64,000 nt of DNA from Cronobacter muytjensii ATCC 51329 (GTDB lineage Bacteria; Pseudomonadota; Gammaproteobacteria; Enterobacterales; Enterobacteriaceae). The notes beneath the pieces are model-generated. The model did not search any database and was not told the origin of the DNA. It saw only the letters and a list, made by a program, of their open reading frames with translations. The translations under genes and the position numbers were made by a program. Positions 25,150 to 33,688 of the stretch are shown here, in pieces (position 1 is the first letter of the stretch; each line of letters starts with the position of its first letter). The stretch is from positions 3,286,001-3,350,000 of the forward strand of contig NZ_CP012268.1 in the NCBI RefSeq assembly GCF_001277195.1. Reading direction: 5' to 3'.

Positions 25150-25971
25150 TTACAAATCATTAAGATTAAGCACATCACGCATATCATAAAAGCCATTTTT
25201 ACGGGATTTTACCCACAATGCCGATCTCACCGCGCCGTTTGCAAATGTCATACGGCTGGACGCTTTATGGGTAATTTCGATGCGCTCGCCGATATCAGCA
25301 AACATGGCGGTGTGCTCACCCACGATATCGCCCGCGCGTACCGTGGCGAACCCAATGGTGCCGGGCTCTCGCTCGCCAGTGTGGCCTTCGCGAGCGTATA
25401 CCGCGCAGCTTTTCAGATCTTTATTCAGCGCGCCGGCAATCGCCTCGCCCATTGCCAGCGCCGTGCCCGAAGGCGCGTCGACTTTATGACGGTGATGCGC
25501 TTCAATAATTTCGATATCGGTGTAATCGCCCATCACCTGCGCTGCTTTTTCAAGCAGTTTAAGCATGACATTAACGCCCACGCTGAAGTTGGCGGCGAAA
25601 ACCACCGGGATAGCCGTCGCGGCATCACGAATCGCGGCTTTACCGGCGTCGTCAAAGCCGGTGGTGCCGATGACCATGCCTTTACCCTGCGCGCGGCAGA
25701 ACGCCAGATGGGCGAGCGTGCCCTCCGGGCGCGTGAAATCGATAAACACATCGAAGTCATCTTTTACTGCCTCAAGGCGGCTCTGAATAATAACGCCGGT
25801 CGCGCCAGCGCCTGCCAGCTCGCCGGCATCCGCGCCCAGCAGCGTCGAGCCGTCGCGCTCAAGCGCCGCGCCCAGCGCCACGCCTTCCATTGAAATTGCC
25901 GCCTGGATTAATTGCCGTCCCATACGGCCACCCGCCCCCGCGATCGCGACGCGGACCTGTGCATCATGCAT
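25150..25971 (-). CDS. dapB: 4-hydroxy-tetrahydrodipicolinate reductase DapB
   Basis: DapB reduces 4-hydroxy-tetrahydrodipicolinate with NAD(P)H on the path to diaminopimelate and lysine. It has 273 residues, as in E. coli. The nucleotide-binding motif is G12-A-G-G-R-M-G18, and the catalytic H159-H160 and K163 lie in EAHHRHKVDAPSGTA. It is a single-gene unit here: its own terminator follows it, and 189 bases separate it from the upstream alaX-like gene. Confidence 0.97.
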   Translation of the reverse strand: MHDAQVRVAIAGAGGRMGRQLIQAAISMEGVALGAALERDGSTLLGADAGELAGAGATGVIIQSRLEAVKDDFDVFIDFTRPEGTLAHLAFCRAQGKGMVIGTTGFDDAGKAAIRDAATAIPVVFAANFSVGVNVMLKLLEKAAQVMGDYTDIEIIEAHHRHKVDAPSGTALAMGEAIAGALNKDLKSCAVYAREGHTGEREPGTIGFATVRAGDIVGEHTAMFADIGERIEITHKASSRMTFANGAVRSALWVKSRKNGFYDMRDVLNLNDL

Positions 25972-26132
25972 ATTTATACTCTTCAGATTGCTTAGAAATC
26001 GCTCTCAGGTTAACCAGCCTGACCGCAGGCCGCCAGCGGAAAACCGGGATAATTAGAAAATTATGACAAAACGGCGGGGATATCAGTAAAAGCTGTAGTA
26101 ACCATTATGTTATTAAGGTTATACAGTAGAGA

Positions 26133-26154
26133 CGGCAGGCGTTTGCGCCTGCCG
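26133..26154. other. Hairpin after the AlaX-like gene
   Basis: CGGCAGGCG and CGCCTGCCG enclose TTTG just beyond the stop of the minus-strand AlaX-like gene. No clear T-run follows, so it is a weak or Rho-assisted terminator at best. Confidence 0.45.
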
Positions 26155-26160
26155 CGAGGG

Positions 26161-26793
26161 TTAATCCGCAAGCTGGTACGCCACCAGCAGTTGCCCCTTT
26201 TTCACTTTAATACTGGTGAGCGTGACCTCGCCCACCTGCGACAGCGAGGCGACATGCGTGCCGCCGCAGCCATAGACCGGCAGCTCGCCGAAACGCACCT
26301 GACGCCGCCCGTCGACGAAATCCACCTTGCGCGGCAGATTGGCCGCAACCCATTCCGTAATAACCGCCGTAAACGCCGCGCTCCCGGGCGCGTCGGTGGC
26401 CGTATCCGGGGCAAAGGTGATTTTGCCTTCGCCGGGCCAGTGGTGCGCCTTGACCGGACGCCAGCCAAGCCGCTCGCCCGCGTACCCAATCAGATGCCCG
26501 GCGGAGTGCCAACGGGTATGGCGTGTGCGCAGCGGTTCGTCCACCACAAGCGTGGCGGGGCCGTTTGCCAGCGGCTGCGCCAGCAGATGAATGACCGTGT
26601 CGCCGCGGCTCTCTACGCGCAGCACCGGCGCGCCGTTGATCGTGCCGCTATCGGCGGGCTGCCCGCCGCCCTGCGGGTGAAACAGCGTCCTGTCCAGCTC
26701 CACTTCATAGTCGCCCTGCGCGTTTTGCTCGCAGCGCAGCACCGTCGCCTCGCCCGTTAAGGCGTCACTCAGGTAGTAGTCTCGTTGTGTCAT
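26161..26793 (-). CDS. AlaX-type alanyl-tRNA editing protein
   Basis: A free-standing editing domain related to the second half of AlaRS, expected to deacylate mis-charged Ser- or Gly-tRNA(Ala). It is 210 residues with both zinc motifs: H96-S-A-G-H100 (HxxxH) and C176-G-G-T-H180 (CxxxH). There is no aminoacylation core. The N-terminal domain has the beta-barrel signature TLFHPQGGGQPADSG seen in AlaX and ThrRS editing modules. It is divergent from a LysR regulator starting 94 bases away. This pair lies between dapB and rihC, which are adjacent in E. coli. Confidence 0.85.
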   Translation of the reverse strand: MTQRDYYLSDALTGEATVLRCEQNAQGDYEVELDRTLFHPQGGGQPADSGTINGAPVLRVESRGDTVIHLLAQPLANGPATLVVDEPLRTRHTRWHSAGHLIGYAGERLGWRPVKAHHWPGEGKITFAPDTATDAPGSAAFTAVITEWVAANLPRKVDFVDGRRQVRFGELPVYGCGGTHVASLSQVGEVTLTSIKVKKGQLLVAYQLAD

Positions 26794-26887
26794 CGTTGTC
26801 CTCCCGGTTCATCACACAGTATATTTATTATTGCCGCTGCGATAATCCTGCGCGGCGACAACGAACCTTTGCATCAGGCGCACAAAT

Positions 26888-27793
26888 ATGAATTTAGCTC
26901 TACTGCCCGATATCGCCGTTTTCGTCCAGGTGGTGGAGAGCGGCAGCTTCTCCGCCGCCGCGCGAAAGCTTGGCAGCACGCCCTCTTCCGTCAGCCGCAG
27001 CGTTTCACGTCTTGAGCGTGAGCTGGGCTGCAAGCTGCTGGTGCGCACCACCCGCAAGCTGCGCCTGAGCGAGGCAGGCTGCGGCGTGTTTCAGCGCGCC
27101 GCCAGCATGATGGACAACGCCCGCGATGTCATGGCGCTCGGCGGCACCGCCTCGCAGGCACCGCAGGGTCGGGTCACGCTCGGCGTGCCGAAAGCCGTAG
27201 GCCGTTTCGTGATCCACCCGCTGATGGAAGAATTTCTGGCGCGCTATCAGGAAGTTGATATCTGCCTGCGTCTCGAAGACCGCTATATGGATTTGATTGA
27301 TGATGAAGTGGATCTGGCGCTGCGTATCACCGACTCGCCCTCTCCCGGCTTGTATGGCAAGCCGCTGATGCCGATAGAGCACCTGCTGTGCGCTACCCCG
27401 GCGTACCTGGCGCGCCACGGCACGCCGGAGCATCCGCAGGAATTACGTCAGCACAGCTGCATCAGCCTTGGCGAGACGGCGGCGGACGCTCGCTGGAAAT
27501 TTCGCCGCGACGGAAAAAGCGTGGTGGTCCAGACGCGCGGGCGCTACGCGGCCAACCATACCGGCGTGCGCCTCGACGCGGTGAAGCGCCATCTCGGTAT
27601 CGGCAGCCTGCCGCGCTTTACCGCAAGCGATGCACTGGCGGCAGGCGAGATTGTACAGGTGCTGCCGGCATGGGAGTTTATCAGCAGCTATTCAGGCAGG
27701 CTCTGGCTACTGTGGTCGGCGGGACGTCATATGCCCGCCAAAATCCGGGTGCTCATTGACTATCTGACGGAAAAACTGTCTGCGAGGCCGTGA
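26888..27793 (+). CDS. LysR-family transcriptional regulator
   Basis: The 301-residue protein has an N-terminal winged helix-turn-helix (FVQVVESGSFSAAARKLGST followed by SSVSRSVSRLERELG, about residues 12-50) and a C-terminal periplasmic-binding-like effector domain. The effector is unknown. Being divergent from the AlaX-like gene with a 94-base shared promoter region, it may control that gene, the usual LysR arrangement. Its stop codon ends one base before the stop of the convergent rihC. Confidence 0.85.
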   Translation: MNLALLPDIAVFVQVVESGSFSAAARKLGSTPSSVSRSVSRLERELGCKLLVRTTRKLRLSEAGCGVFQRAASMMDNARDVMALGGTASQAPQGRVTLGVPKAVGRFVIHPLMEEFLARYQEVDICLRLEDRYMDLIDDEVDLALRITDSPSPGLYGKPLMPIEHLLCATPAYLARHGTPEHPQELRQHSCISLGETAADARWKFRRDGKSVVVQTRGRYAANHTGVRLDAVKRHLGIGSLPRFTASDALAAGEIVQVLPAWEFISSYSGRLWLLWSAGRHMPAKIRVLIDYLTEKLSARP

Positions 27794-27794
27794 G

Positions 27795-28712
27795 CTAAGG
27801 CGCCAGCGCCAGTGTCTGCGCCACCCATTCGCGAAACGCGGCGACGTCGATTCCGAGCGCCACCTGCGCATTAGCGGGCCGGTTTAACCGGCCTTCGATA
27901 TCCACAACCGTGGTGCCCGCCGTGTAGTCGCCGCGGGTTTCCACCGCAACGAAACAGCGCTTAAGCGTGAACAGCTCAGGCTTAACCACCCAGGCGATAG
28001 CGCAGAGATCGTGCATGCGCAGCCCAGTCGTCATGCTGCCTGCGCGATAATGACTGAAGAGCGCGTGGAGCAGTCGGCCCGTCCGGTTCAGCGCGGGCAG
28101 CGCGGCGAGATAGTCGGGCGTCAGCACCGCCTGATGCGTGACGTCGAGCCCGCACATCACAATTTCAATGCCGCTCTCAAACACCCGCGCGGCCGCTTCA
28201 GGATCGATGGCGATATTAAACTCGGCGTTCGGCGTGAAGTTGCCGCGCCCCGCGGAGCCGCCCATCATCACCAGCCGTTTGATTTTCGCGGTACACGCCG
28301 GGTAGTGCGTCAGCAGGAGAGCGATATTGGTCAGCGGCCCGATGGTGACAATGGTCAGCGGCTCGGGGCTTGCCATCAGCCGCGCAAAGATGGCCTGAAA
28401 CGCCGGAACATCAAGTATCTGCCGGTCATGTACGGTGAAATCAAAGCCATCCATGCCTGATTCGCCATGAACCGAGGCGGCATCGCGCAGCGGGCGCACC
28501 AGCGGCGTGGCCGCGCCCTGCGCGACCGGCACATCAGCCTGCCAGAAATGCAGCAGTTGCAGCGCGTTGCGGGTGGTTTTCTCCACGCTGACGTTACCCG
28601 CCACGGTGGTGATGAGTTGTAAATCGATTGCGGGCGAGAACAGCGCGGCGGCAATGGCCACGGCATCGTCAATACCCGGATCGGTATCGAGAATAATCGG
28701 CGTTTTTTTCAC
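27795..28712 (-). CDS. rihC: Ribonucleoside hydrolase RihC
   Basis: RihC cleaves purine and pyrimidine ribonucleosides to ribose and base in the cytoplasm. The calcium-binding signature DTDPGIDDA is at the N-terminus, and the substrate motif NAEFNIAIDPEAA is in the middle. The GTG at 28712 is preferred: AGGA lies six bases upstream on the minus strand and the 305-residue product matches the 304 of E. coli. An ATG at 28730 would add six residues. rihC follows ispH in the same direction, but an intrinsic terminator-like hairpin lies between them. Confidence 0.92.
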   Translation of the reverse strand: MKKTPIILDTDPGIDDAVAIAAALFSPAIDLQLITTVAGNVSVEKTTRNALQLLHFWQADVPVAQGAATPLVRPLRDAASVHGESGMDGFDFTVHDRQILDVPAFQAIFARLMASPEPLTIVTIGPLTNIALLLTHYPACTAKIKRLVMMGGSAGRGNFTPNAEFNIAIDPEAAARVFESGIEIVMCGLDVTHQAVLTPDYLAALPALNRTGRLLHALFSHYRAGSMTTGLRMHDLCAIAWVVKPELFTLKRCFVAVETRGDYTAGTTVVDIEGRLNRPANAQVALGIDVAAFREWVAQTLALAP

Positions 28713-28747
28713 ACAATGTCCTGTCATCACTGGCCTGCTTGCGGATA

Positions 28748-28780
28748 CAAAAATGCCGGACGATGTTCACCGTCCGGCAT
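28748..28780 (-). terminator. Terminator downstream of ispH
   Basis: On the minus strand ATGCCGGACG and CGTCCGGCAT form a perfect ten-pair stem with an eight-base loop, followed by five T residues. It ends the ribF-ileS-lspA-fkpB-ispH transcript or attenuates entry into rihC. Confidence 0.82.
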
Positions 28781-28805
28781 GCTGTTATCGGTACGCGGGC
28801 GGGAG

Positions 28806-29756
28806 TTACTGCACTTCGCGGGCGTCGATGCGCAGTTCCTTCGGCACTTCGAACACGATATTCTCTTCGCGACCGGTCAGCTCATGGGCGTCGCTGCCGC
28901 CGAGCGCTTTCAGGCGCGCGATAACGTTCTGCACCAGGATATCCGGCGCCGACGCACCTGCGGTAACGCCCACGCAGGCGGCGTTTTTCACCCAGGCTTC
29001 CTGAATATCATTCGCGTCGTCGATAAGGTAGGCGGTTTTGCCCATACGCTGGGCGAGCTCTGCCAGGCGGTTAGAGTTAGAGGAGTTTTTCGAACCCACC
29101 ACTAATACCACGTCCGCCTGCTCCGCCAGCGCCCGCACCGCTTCCTGACGGTTAGTGGTGGCGTAGCAGATGTCATCTTTGCGCGGACCAACGATTTTCG
29201 GGAAGCGGCGGCGCAGCGCGTCGATAACGTCCGAGGTGTCGTCTACCGACAGCGTGGTCTGGGTCATAAAGGAGAGATTGTCCTCATCCTTAACGGTAAT
29301 TTTCCAGACGTCGTCCGGTGATTCCACCAGATACATGCCCCCTTCCGGGTTGCTGTACTGGCCCATCGTGCCTTCTACTTCCGGATGACCGGCGTGGCCG
29401 ATAAGAATCGCTTCTTCGCCACGGCGGCTTGAGCGCGCGACTTCCATATGCACTTTGGTCACCAGCGGGCAGGTGGCGTCAAATACCGTTAAGTCACGGC
29501 TTTTCGCTTCGTTGCGTACCGCCTGGGAAACGCCGTGCGCGGAGAAAATCAGAATTGCGCCATCCGGCACTTCGCTTATCTGCTCGATAAAAATTGCGCC
29601 GCGTTCGCGCAGGCTGTCTACCACGTAGCGGTTATGCACCACTTCGTGGCGAACGTAGATAGGCGCGCCGTAAATCGCCAGCGCGTTTTCCACAATGCTG
29701 ATAGCGCGGTCCACGCCTGCGCAGAAGCCGCGCGGGTTAGCCAACAGGATCTGCAT
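28806..29756 (-). CDS. ispH: 4-hydroxy-3-methylbut-2-enyl diphosphate reductase IspH
   Basis: IspH carries out the last step of the MEP pathway, producing IPP and DMAPP. The 316 residues equal E. coli IspH. The three iron-sulfur cysteines are C12, C96 and C197. Substrate-binding H41, H74 and H124 and the catalytic E126 (HPEVEG) are present. Its first 20 bases overlap the 3' end of fkpB in another frame, so the two are translationally linked. Confidence 0.98.
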   Translation of the reverse strand: MQILLANPRGFCAGVDRAISIVENALAIYGAPIYVRHEVVHNRYVVDSLRERGAIFIEQISEVPDGAILIFSAHGVSQAVRNEAKSRDLTVFDATCPLVTKVHMEVARSSRRGEEAILIGHAGHPEVEGTMGQYSNPEGGMYLVESPDDVWKITVKDEDNLSFMTQTTLSVDDTSDVIDALRRRFPKIVGPRKDDICYATTNRQEAVRALAEQADVVLVVGSKNSSNSNRLAELAQRMGKTAYLIDDANDIQEAWVKNAACVGVTAGASAPDILVQNVIARLKALGGSDAHELTGREENIVFEVPKELRIDAREVQ

Positions 29757-30207
29757 CAGAACTCTCCAGCGCCGGATCGATTTCCAGCACGTCTATATCA
29801 AAATGAAGGGTATGCCCGGCGAGCGGATGGTTGAAATCCACTGTGATGGAGTCGCCGTTGATTTCACGGATAACCCCCGGCATTTCGCTGCCGTCCATTG
29901 CGGTAAAAAGCATAATAGCACCGATGTCCGGCTCCCCCGCGTCGATAAATTCGCGGCGGGAGAAGTACTGGATGAGATCGGGGCTCGGCGTTCCGAAGGC
30001 GTCTTCCGGCAGCAGCGTAAACGCTTTTTTATCGCCCGCATGCAGGCCAAGCAGTTCGCGCTCCAGTCCCTGCGACAGCGAACCGTCGCCCAGGCGAAAG
30101 AGCGCTGGTTTGCCGCTGTTGCGGCTCGACTCTGCCGTGGAACCGTCTTCAAGCTTCAGCGTAAAGTGCACCAGCACCGCGCTGTTGCTCTGTATGGATG
30201 TAGACAT
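29737..30207 (-). CDS. fkpB: FKBP-type peptidyl-prolyl isomerase FkpB (SlpA)
   Basis: FkpB is a cytoplasmic SlyD-like prolyl isomerase and chaperone. The 156 residues are seven longer than the 149 of E. coli, because the reading frame continues past ...LEIDPALES into a short DADPVG tail that overlaps ispH. The FKBP half has VHFTLKLEDGSTAESSR at the N-terminus and VDFNHPLAGHTLHFDIDV at the C-terminus, surrounding an IF insert domain. It is separated from lspA by an inverted REP pair. Confidence 0.94.
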   Translation of the reverse strand: MSTSIQSNSAVLVHFTLKLEDGSTAESSRNSGKPALFRLGDGSLSQGLERELLGLHAGDKKAFTLLPEDAFGTPSPDLIQYFSRREFIDAGEPDIGAIMLFTAMDGSEMPGVIREINGDSITVDFNHPLAGHTLHFDIDVLEIDPALESSDADPVG

Positions 30208-30238
30208 GCAGGTTGCTCACTTTTTGGGTCATCTGTTT

Positions 30239-30315
30239 GCCCGGCGGCGCTGCGCTTACCGGGCCTGCGAGAGGCCGCAAATGCTTCAGGCCGGGTAAGC
30301 GTAGCGCCACCCGGC
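30239..30315. repeat. Inverted REP pair (BIME) between lspA and fkpB
   Basis: Two REP-like palindromic units face each other: one at 30239-30268 (GCCCGGCGGCGCTGCG then CTTACCGGGCC) and its inverted partner at 30287-30315 (CAGGCCGGGTAAGCG then TAGCGCCACCCGGC). This is the usual BIME architecture of enterobacteria. It lies inside the ileS-lspA-fkpB-ispH operon, 8 bases beyond the lspA stop, and may stabilise the upstream mRNA or trim transcription. Confidence 0.85.
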
Positions 30316-30323
30316 ATGGAGAT

Positions 30324-30824
30324 TTACGCCTGTGCTTTCGCGGCTGGTTTCGGCAAAAAGCCTTCCAGCACGATTAACGCCGCGCCGATACAGATAGCGG
30401 TATCGGCCAGGTTAAAGGTGGCGAAATGCCAGTCGCCGACATAGAAGTCGATCATATCGACTACAAAGCCGTGCCACAGACGATCGAACAAATTGCCCAG
30501 CGCGCCGCCAATAATCAGCGCGTAAGCAATGTTGTTGAGCTTCTGGCTCGCCTTTGCACGATACATCATGACGGTGAGCAGCACGCAGATGCCGATAGCG
30601 ATACCGGCGAAGAACCAGCGCTGCCAGCCGCCTTTATCCGCGAGGAAGCTAAACGCCGCGCCGTAGTTGCGCGCATAGTGCAGATTCAGCGACGGGAACA
30701 GGGAGACGGTCTCCCCCAGCGCAAAGTGCTGGAGGATTAACGCCTTGCTACCCAGATCGACAATCAACACAACCACAACCAGCCACAGCCAGCGCAGACC
30801 GGTGGAACGAATCGGTTTACTCAT
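30324..30824 (-). CDS. lspA: Lipoprotein signal peptidase LspA
   Basis: LspA is the inner-membrane aspartyl protease that removes prolipoprotein signal peptides after lipidation. It has 166 residues (164 in E. coli) and four transmembrane helices. The conserved N111-LFDR, V-V-D123-M and FN-L-A-D141 motifs carrying the catalytic aspartates are present. Its start codon overlaps the ileS stop by one base (TGATG), a sign of translational coupling. Confidence 0.97.
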   Translation of the reverse strand: MSKPIRSTGLRWLWLVVVVLIVDLGSKALILQHFALGETVSLFPSLNLHYARNYGAAFSFLADKGGWQRWFFAGIAIGICVLLTVMMYRAKASQKLNNIAYALIIGGALGNLFDRLWHGFVVDMIDFYVGDWHFATFNLADTAICIGAALIVLEGFLPKPAAKAQA

Positions 30825-33640
30825 CAGGCGAACTTACGTTTTTCGCCGTCACCGGCGACGTTGCTGACACAGCGACCGCAGATTTCTGCGTGTTCCGCTA
30901 CCTTGCCAATATCGGTGGTGTAATGCCAGCAGCGCGGGCACTTCTCACCTTCGGCTTTTGCGAGCGCCACTTTCAGCCCTTTGAGCAATTCGCTCTGCTG
31001 GGCATCTGCGGCGGCGCTGGCATAATCCTCAACCTTCGCCTGCGAGGTCAACAGGACAAATCGTAATTCCTCGCCAAGCGCGGTGAGCTTCGCCGCCAGC
31101 TCCGGCTCCGCGTACAGGGTGACCGCGGCTTCCAGCGACCCGCCGACTTTTTTATCCGCGCGCGCCTGCTCAATCACCTTGTTCACTTCGCCGCGCACTT
31201 TCAGCAGGGCGTCCCAGTAAGCGTCGTTCATGGCTTCGGTTTCCGCGAGGCCAAACAGGCCGTCGTACCACTCGCCGGTGAAGACATATTTCTCACGCGC
31301 GCCTGGCAGATAGCCCCAGATCTCATCCGCGGTAAAGGACATGATCGGCGCCATCCAGCGCACCAGCGCTTCGGCGATATGATACAGCGCGGTCTGACAG
31401 CTGCGGCGCGCCACGCTGTCGGCTTTCGCGGTGTACTGACGGTCTTTGATGATATCGAGATAGAACGAGCCCATTTCGATGGAGCAGAAGCGCATCAGGC
31501 GCTGCACCACTTCATGGAAATCGTAAGCGTCATACGCTTTCACGATATCGTCCTGCGCGGCTTTCGCGCAGCCGACCGCCCAACGATCCAGCACGACCAT
31601 CTCTTCCGGTTTCACCATGTCTTTCGCCGGATCGAAACCGTTCAGGTTCGCCAGCAGGAAGCGCGCGGTGTTACGGATACGACGATACGCATCGGCGGCG
31701 CGTTTTAAGATTTCGTCGGACACGGCCATTTCGCCGGTGTAGTCGGTCGACGCTACCCACAGACGCAGAATGTCAGCGCCCAGTTTGTTCATCACGTCCT
31801 GCGGAGAGACCGTGTTGCCGATAGATTTCGACATCTTGCGGCCCTGACCGTCAACGGTGAAGCCGTGGGTCAGTACCTGACGGTACGGCGCCTTGCCTTT
31901 CATGGCGGTGGAGATCATCAGCGAAGACATAAACCAACCGCGATGCTGGTCAGAGCCTTCAAGATACATGTCCGCCGCATGGCCGGAGAATTCCGGGCGC
32001 ACGTCAACGACTGACGAGTGGGTCGATCCAGAGTCGAACCAGACGTCCAGCGTATCCGGCACTTTTTCATAGACATCGGCGTCATCGCCCATGATGTCGC
32101 GCGGGTCGAGATCCCACCATGCCTGAATACCGTCAACTTCCACGCGCTTAGCGACTTCTTCCATCAGCTCCAGGGTGCGCGGGTGCAGTTCCTGCGTCTC
32201 TTTATGGACGAACAGGGACATTGGCACGCCCCAGGTGCGCTGGCGGGAGATACACCAGTCCGGGCGGTTGGCGACCATCGATTCGATGCGCGCCTGGCCC
32301 CAGTCCGGGATCCACTGCACGTCTTTGATCTCTTTCAGCGACTGCGCGCGCAGGCCCTTTTGATCCATGCTGACGAACCACTGCGGCGTGGCGCGGAAGA
32401 TGATCGGCGTTTTATGACGCCAGCAGCACGGATAGCTGTGCAGCAGCTTCGCCACGTTAAGCAGCGCGCCTTTTTCACGCAGCAGCTCAACGATTTGATC
32501 GTTCGCTTTGAAGACGTTAACGCCATCCAGCGTCGGGTAGGTGCCCGGCAGATAAGCGCCGTCCGGGCCGACCGGGTTGGCGATTTCCAGGCCATATTTC
32601 TGGCTGATGGTGTAGTCGTCCGGGCCGTGGCCGCCTGCGGTATGCACCGCGCCGGTACCGGCATCGAGCGTAACGTGCTCGCCGAGAATCGCCGGAACGT
32701 CAAAGCCCATGAACGGGTGCGCGAAGCGCATCAGCTCAAGATGCGCGCCTTTGGTTTCGCCGAGTACGGTGTAATCCGCGATGTTCACACGCTTCATCAC
32801 GCTTTCAAGCAGATCTTTCGCCACGATCAGCGCCTGGCCTTCGACCTGCACCAGCACATAGTCGATCTCGGCATGCAGAGAGATCGCGCGGTTCGCCGGC
32901 AGCGTCCACGGGGTGGTGGTCCAGATAACCAGCGATACCGGGCCGTTGACATTCTGCGCGCCGAATTTCGCCGCGACCGCCGCCGGGTCTACCGCGTTAA
33001 AGGCGACGTCGATGGACGGCGACGTTTTGTCGTAGTACTCCACTTCCGCTTCAGCCAGCGCGGAGCGGCAGTCAACGCACCAGTGCACCGGCTTGGCGCC
33101 TTTATGCAGATGGCCGTTGCCGATGATTTTACCGAGCGCGCGGATGATATTGGCCTCGGTTTTGAAATCCATGGTCAGGTACGGATGCGACCAGTCGCCC
33201 AGCACGCCGAGACGGATAAAGTCTTTACGCTGGCCGTCAACCTGGGTCGCCGCGTACTCGCGGCACTTAGCGCGGAATTCGGCAGCGGTGAATTTCTCAC
33301 CCGGCTTGCCATATTCCTGCTCGACTTTCAGCTCGATAGGCAGCCCGTGGCAGTCCCAGCCCGGCACGTAGGGGGAGTCATAACCGGCAAGCCCTTTGGA
33401 CTTCACGATAATGTCTTTCAGAATCTTGTTAACCGAGTGACCGATATGAATGCTGCCATTCGCATAAGGAGGGCCATCATGCAGAATGAAGGTTTTTTTG
33501 CCTTTTTTGGCTGCACGAATGATGCCGTAGAGGTCATCATCGGTCCAACGCGCCAGCATTCCCGGTTCGCGTTTGGCGAGATCGCCACGCATCGGGAACC
33601 CTGTTTCCGGCAAATTCAGGGTTGATTTAAAGTCACTCAT
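30824..33640 (-). CDS. ileS: Isoleucine-tRNA ligase IleS
   Basis: A class I aminoacyl-tRNA synthetase of 938 residues, the same as E. coli. The HIGH motif is H65-I-G-H68, and KMSKS lies near residue 602 (GRKMSKSIGN). The CP1 editing domain lies between them. The C-terminal zinc site is formed by CPRC and CGRC pairs. It is 48 bases downstream of ribF and overlaps lspA by one base. Confidence 0.98.
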   Translation of the reverse strand: MSDFKSTLNLPETGFPMRGDLAKREPGMLARWTDDDLYGIIRAAKKGKKTFILHDGPPYANGSIHIGHSVNKILKDIIVKSKGLAGYDSPYVPGWDCHGLPIELKVEQEYGKPGEKFTAAEFRAKCREYAATQVDGQRKDFIRLGVLGDWSHPYLTMDFKTEANIIRALGKIIGNGHLHKGAKPVHWCVDCRSALAEAEVEYYDKTSPSIDVAFNAVDPAAVAAKFGAQNVNGPVSLVIWTTTPWTLPANRAISLHAEIDYVLVQVEGQALIVAKDLLESVMKRVNIADYTVLGETKGAHLELMRFAHPFMGFDVPAILGEHVTLDAGTGAVHTAGGHGPDDYTISQKYGLEIANPVGPDGAYLPGTYPTLDGVNVFKANDQIVELLREKGALLNVAKLLHSYPCCWRHKTPIIFRATPQWFVSMDQKGLRAQSLKEIKDVQWIPDWGQARIESMVANRPDWCISRQRTWGVPMSLFVHKETQELHPRTLELMEEVAKRVEVDGIQAWWDLDPRDIMGDDADVYEKVPDTLDVWFDSGSTHSSVVDVRPEFSGHAADMYLEGSDQHRGWFMSSLMISTAMKGKAPYRQVLTHGFTVDGQGRKMSKSIGNTVSPQDVMNKLGADILRLWVASTDYTGEMAVSDEILKRAADAYRRIRNTARFLLANLNGFDPAKDMVKPEEMVVLDRWAVGCAKAAQDDIVKAYDAYDFHEVVQRLMRFCSIEMGSFYLDIIKDRQYTAKADSVARRSCQTALYHIAEALVRWMAPIMSFTADEIWGYLPGAREKYVFTGEWYDGLFGLAETEAMNDAYWDALLKVRGEVNKVIEQARADKKVGGSLEAAVTLYAEPELAAKLTALGEELRFVLLTSQAKVEDYASAAADAQQSELLKGLKVALAKAEGEKCPRCWHYTTDIGKVAEHAEICGRCVSNVAGDGEKRKFA

Positions 33641-33688
33641 CAGATTCTCGGTTCCGTATTTCGGTTTGATAATTAGCCGATTCAGGCG

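Noticed and set aside
32018..33625. 535-codon open frame opposite ileS
   Set aside because: Antisense to a fully conserved synthetase, no family features and no ribosome binding site.
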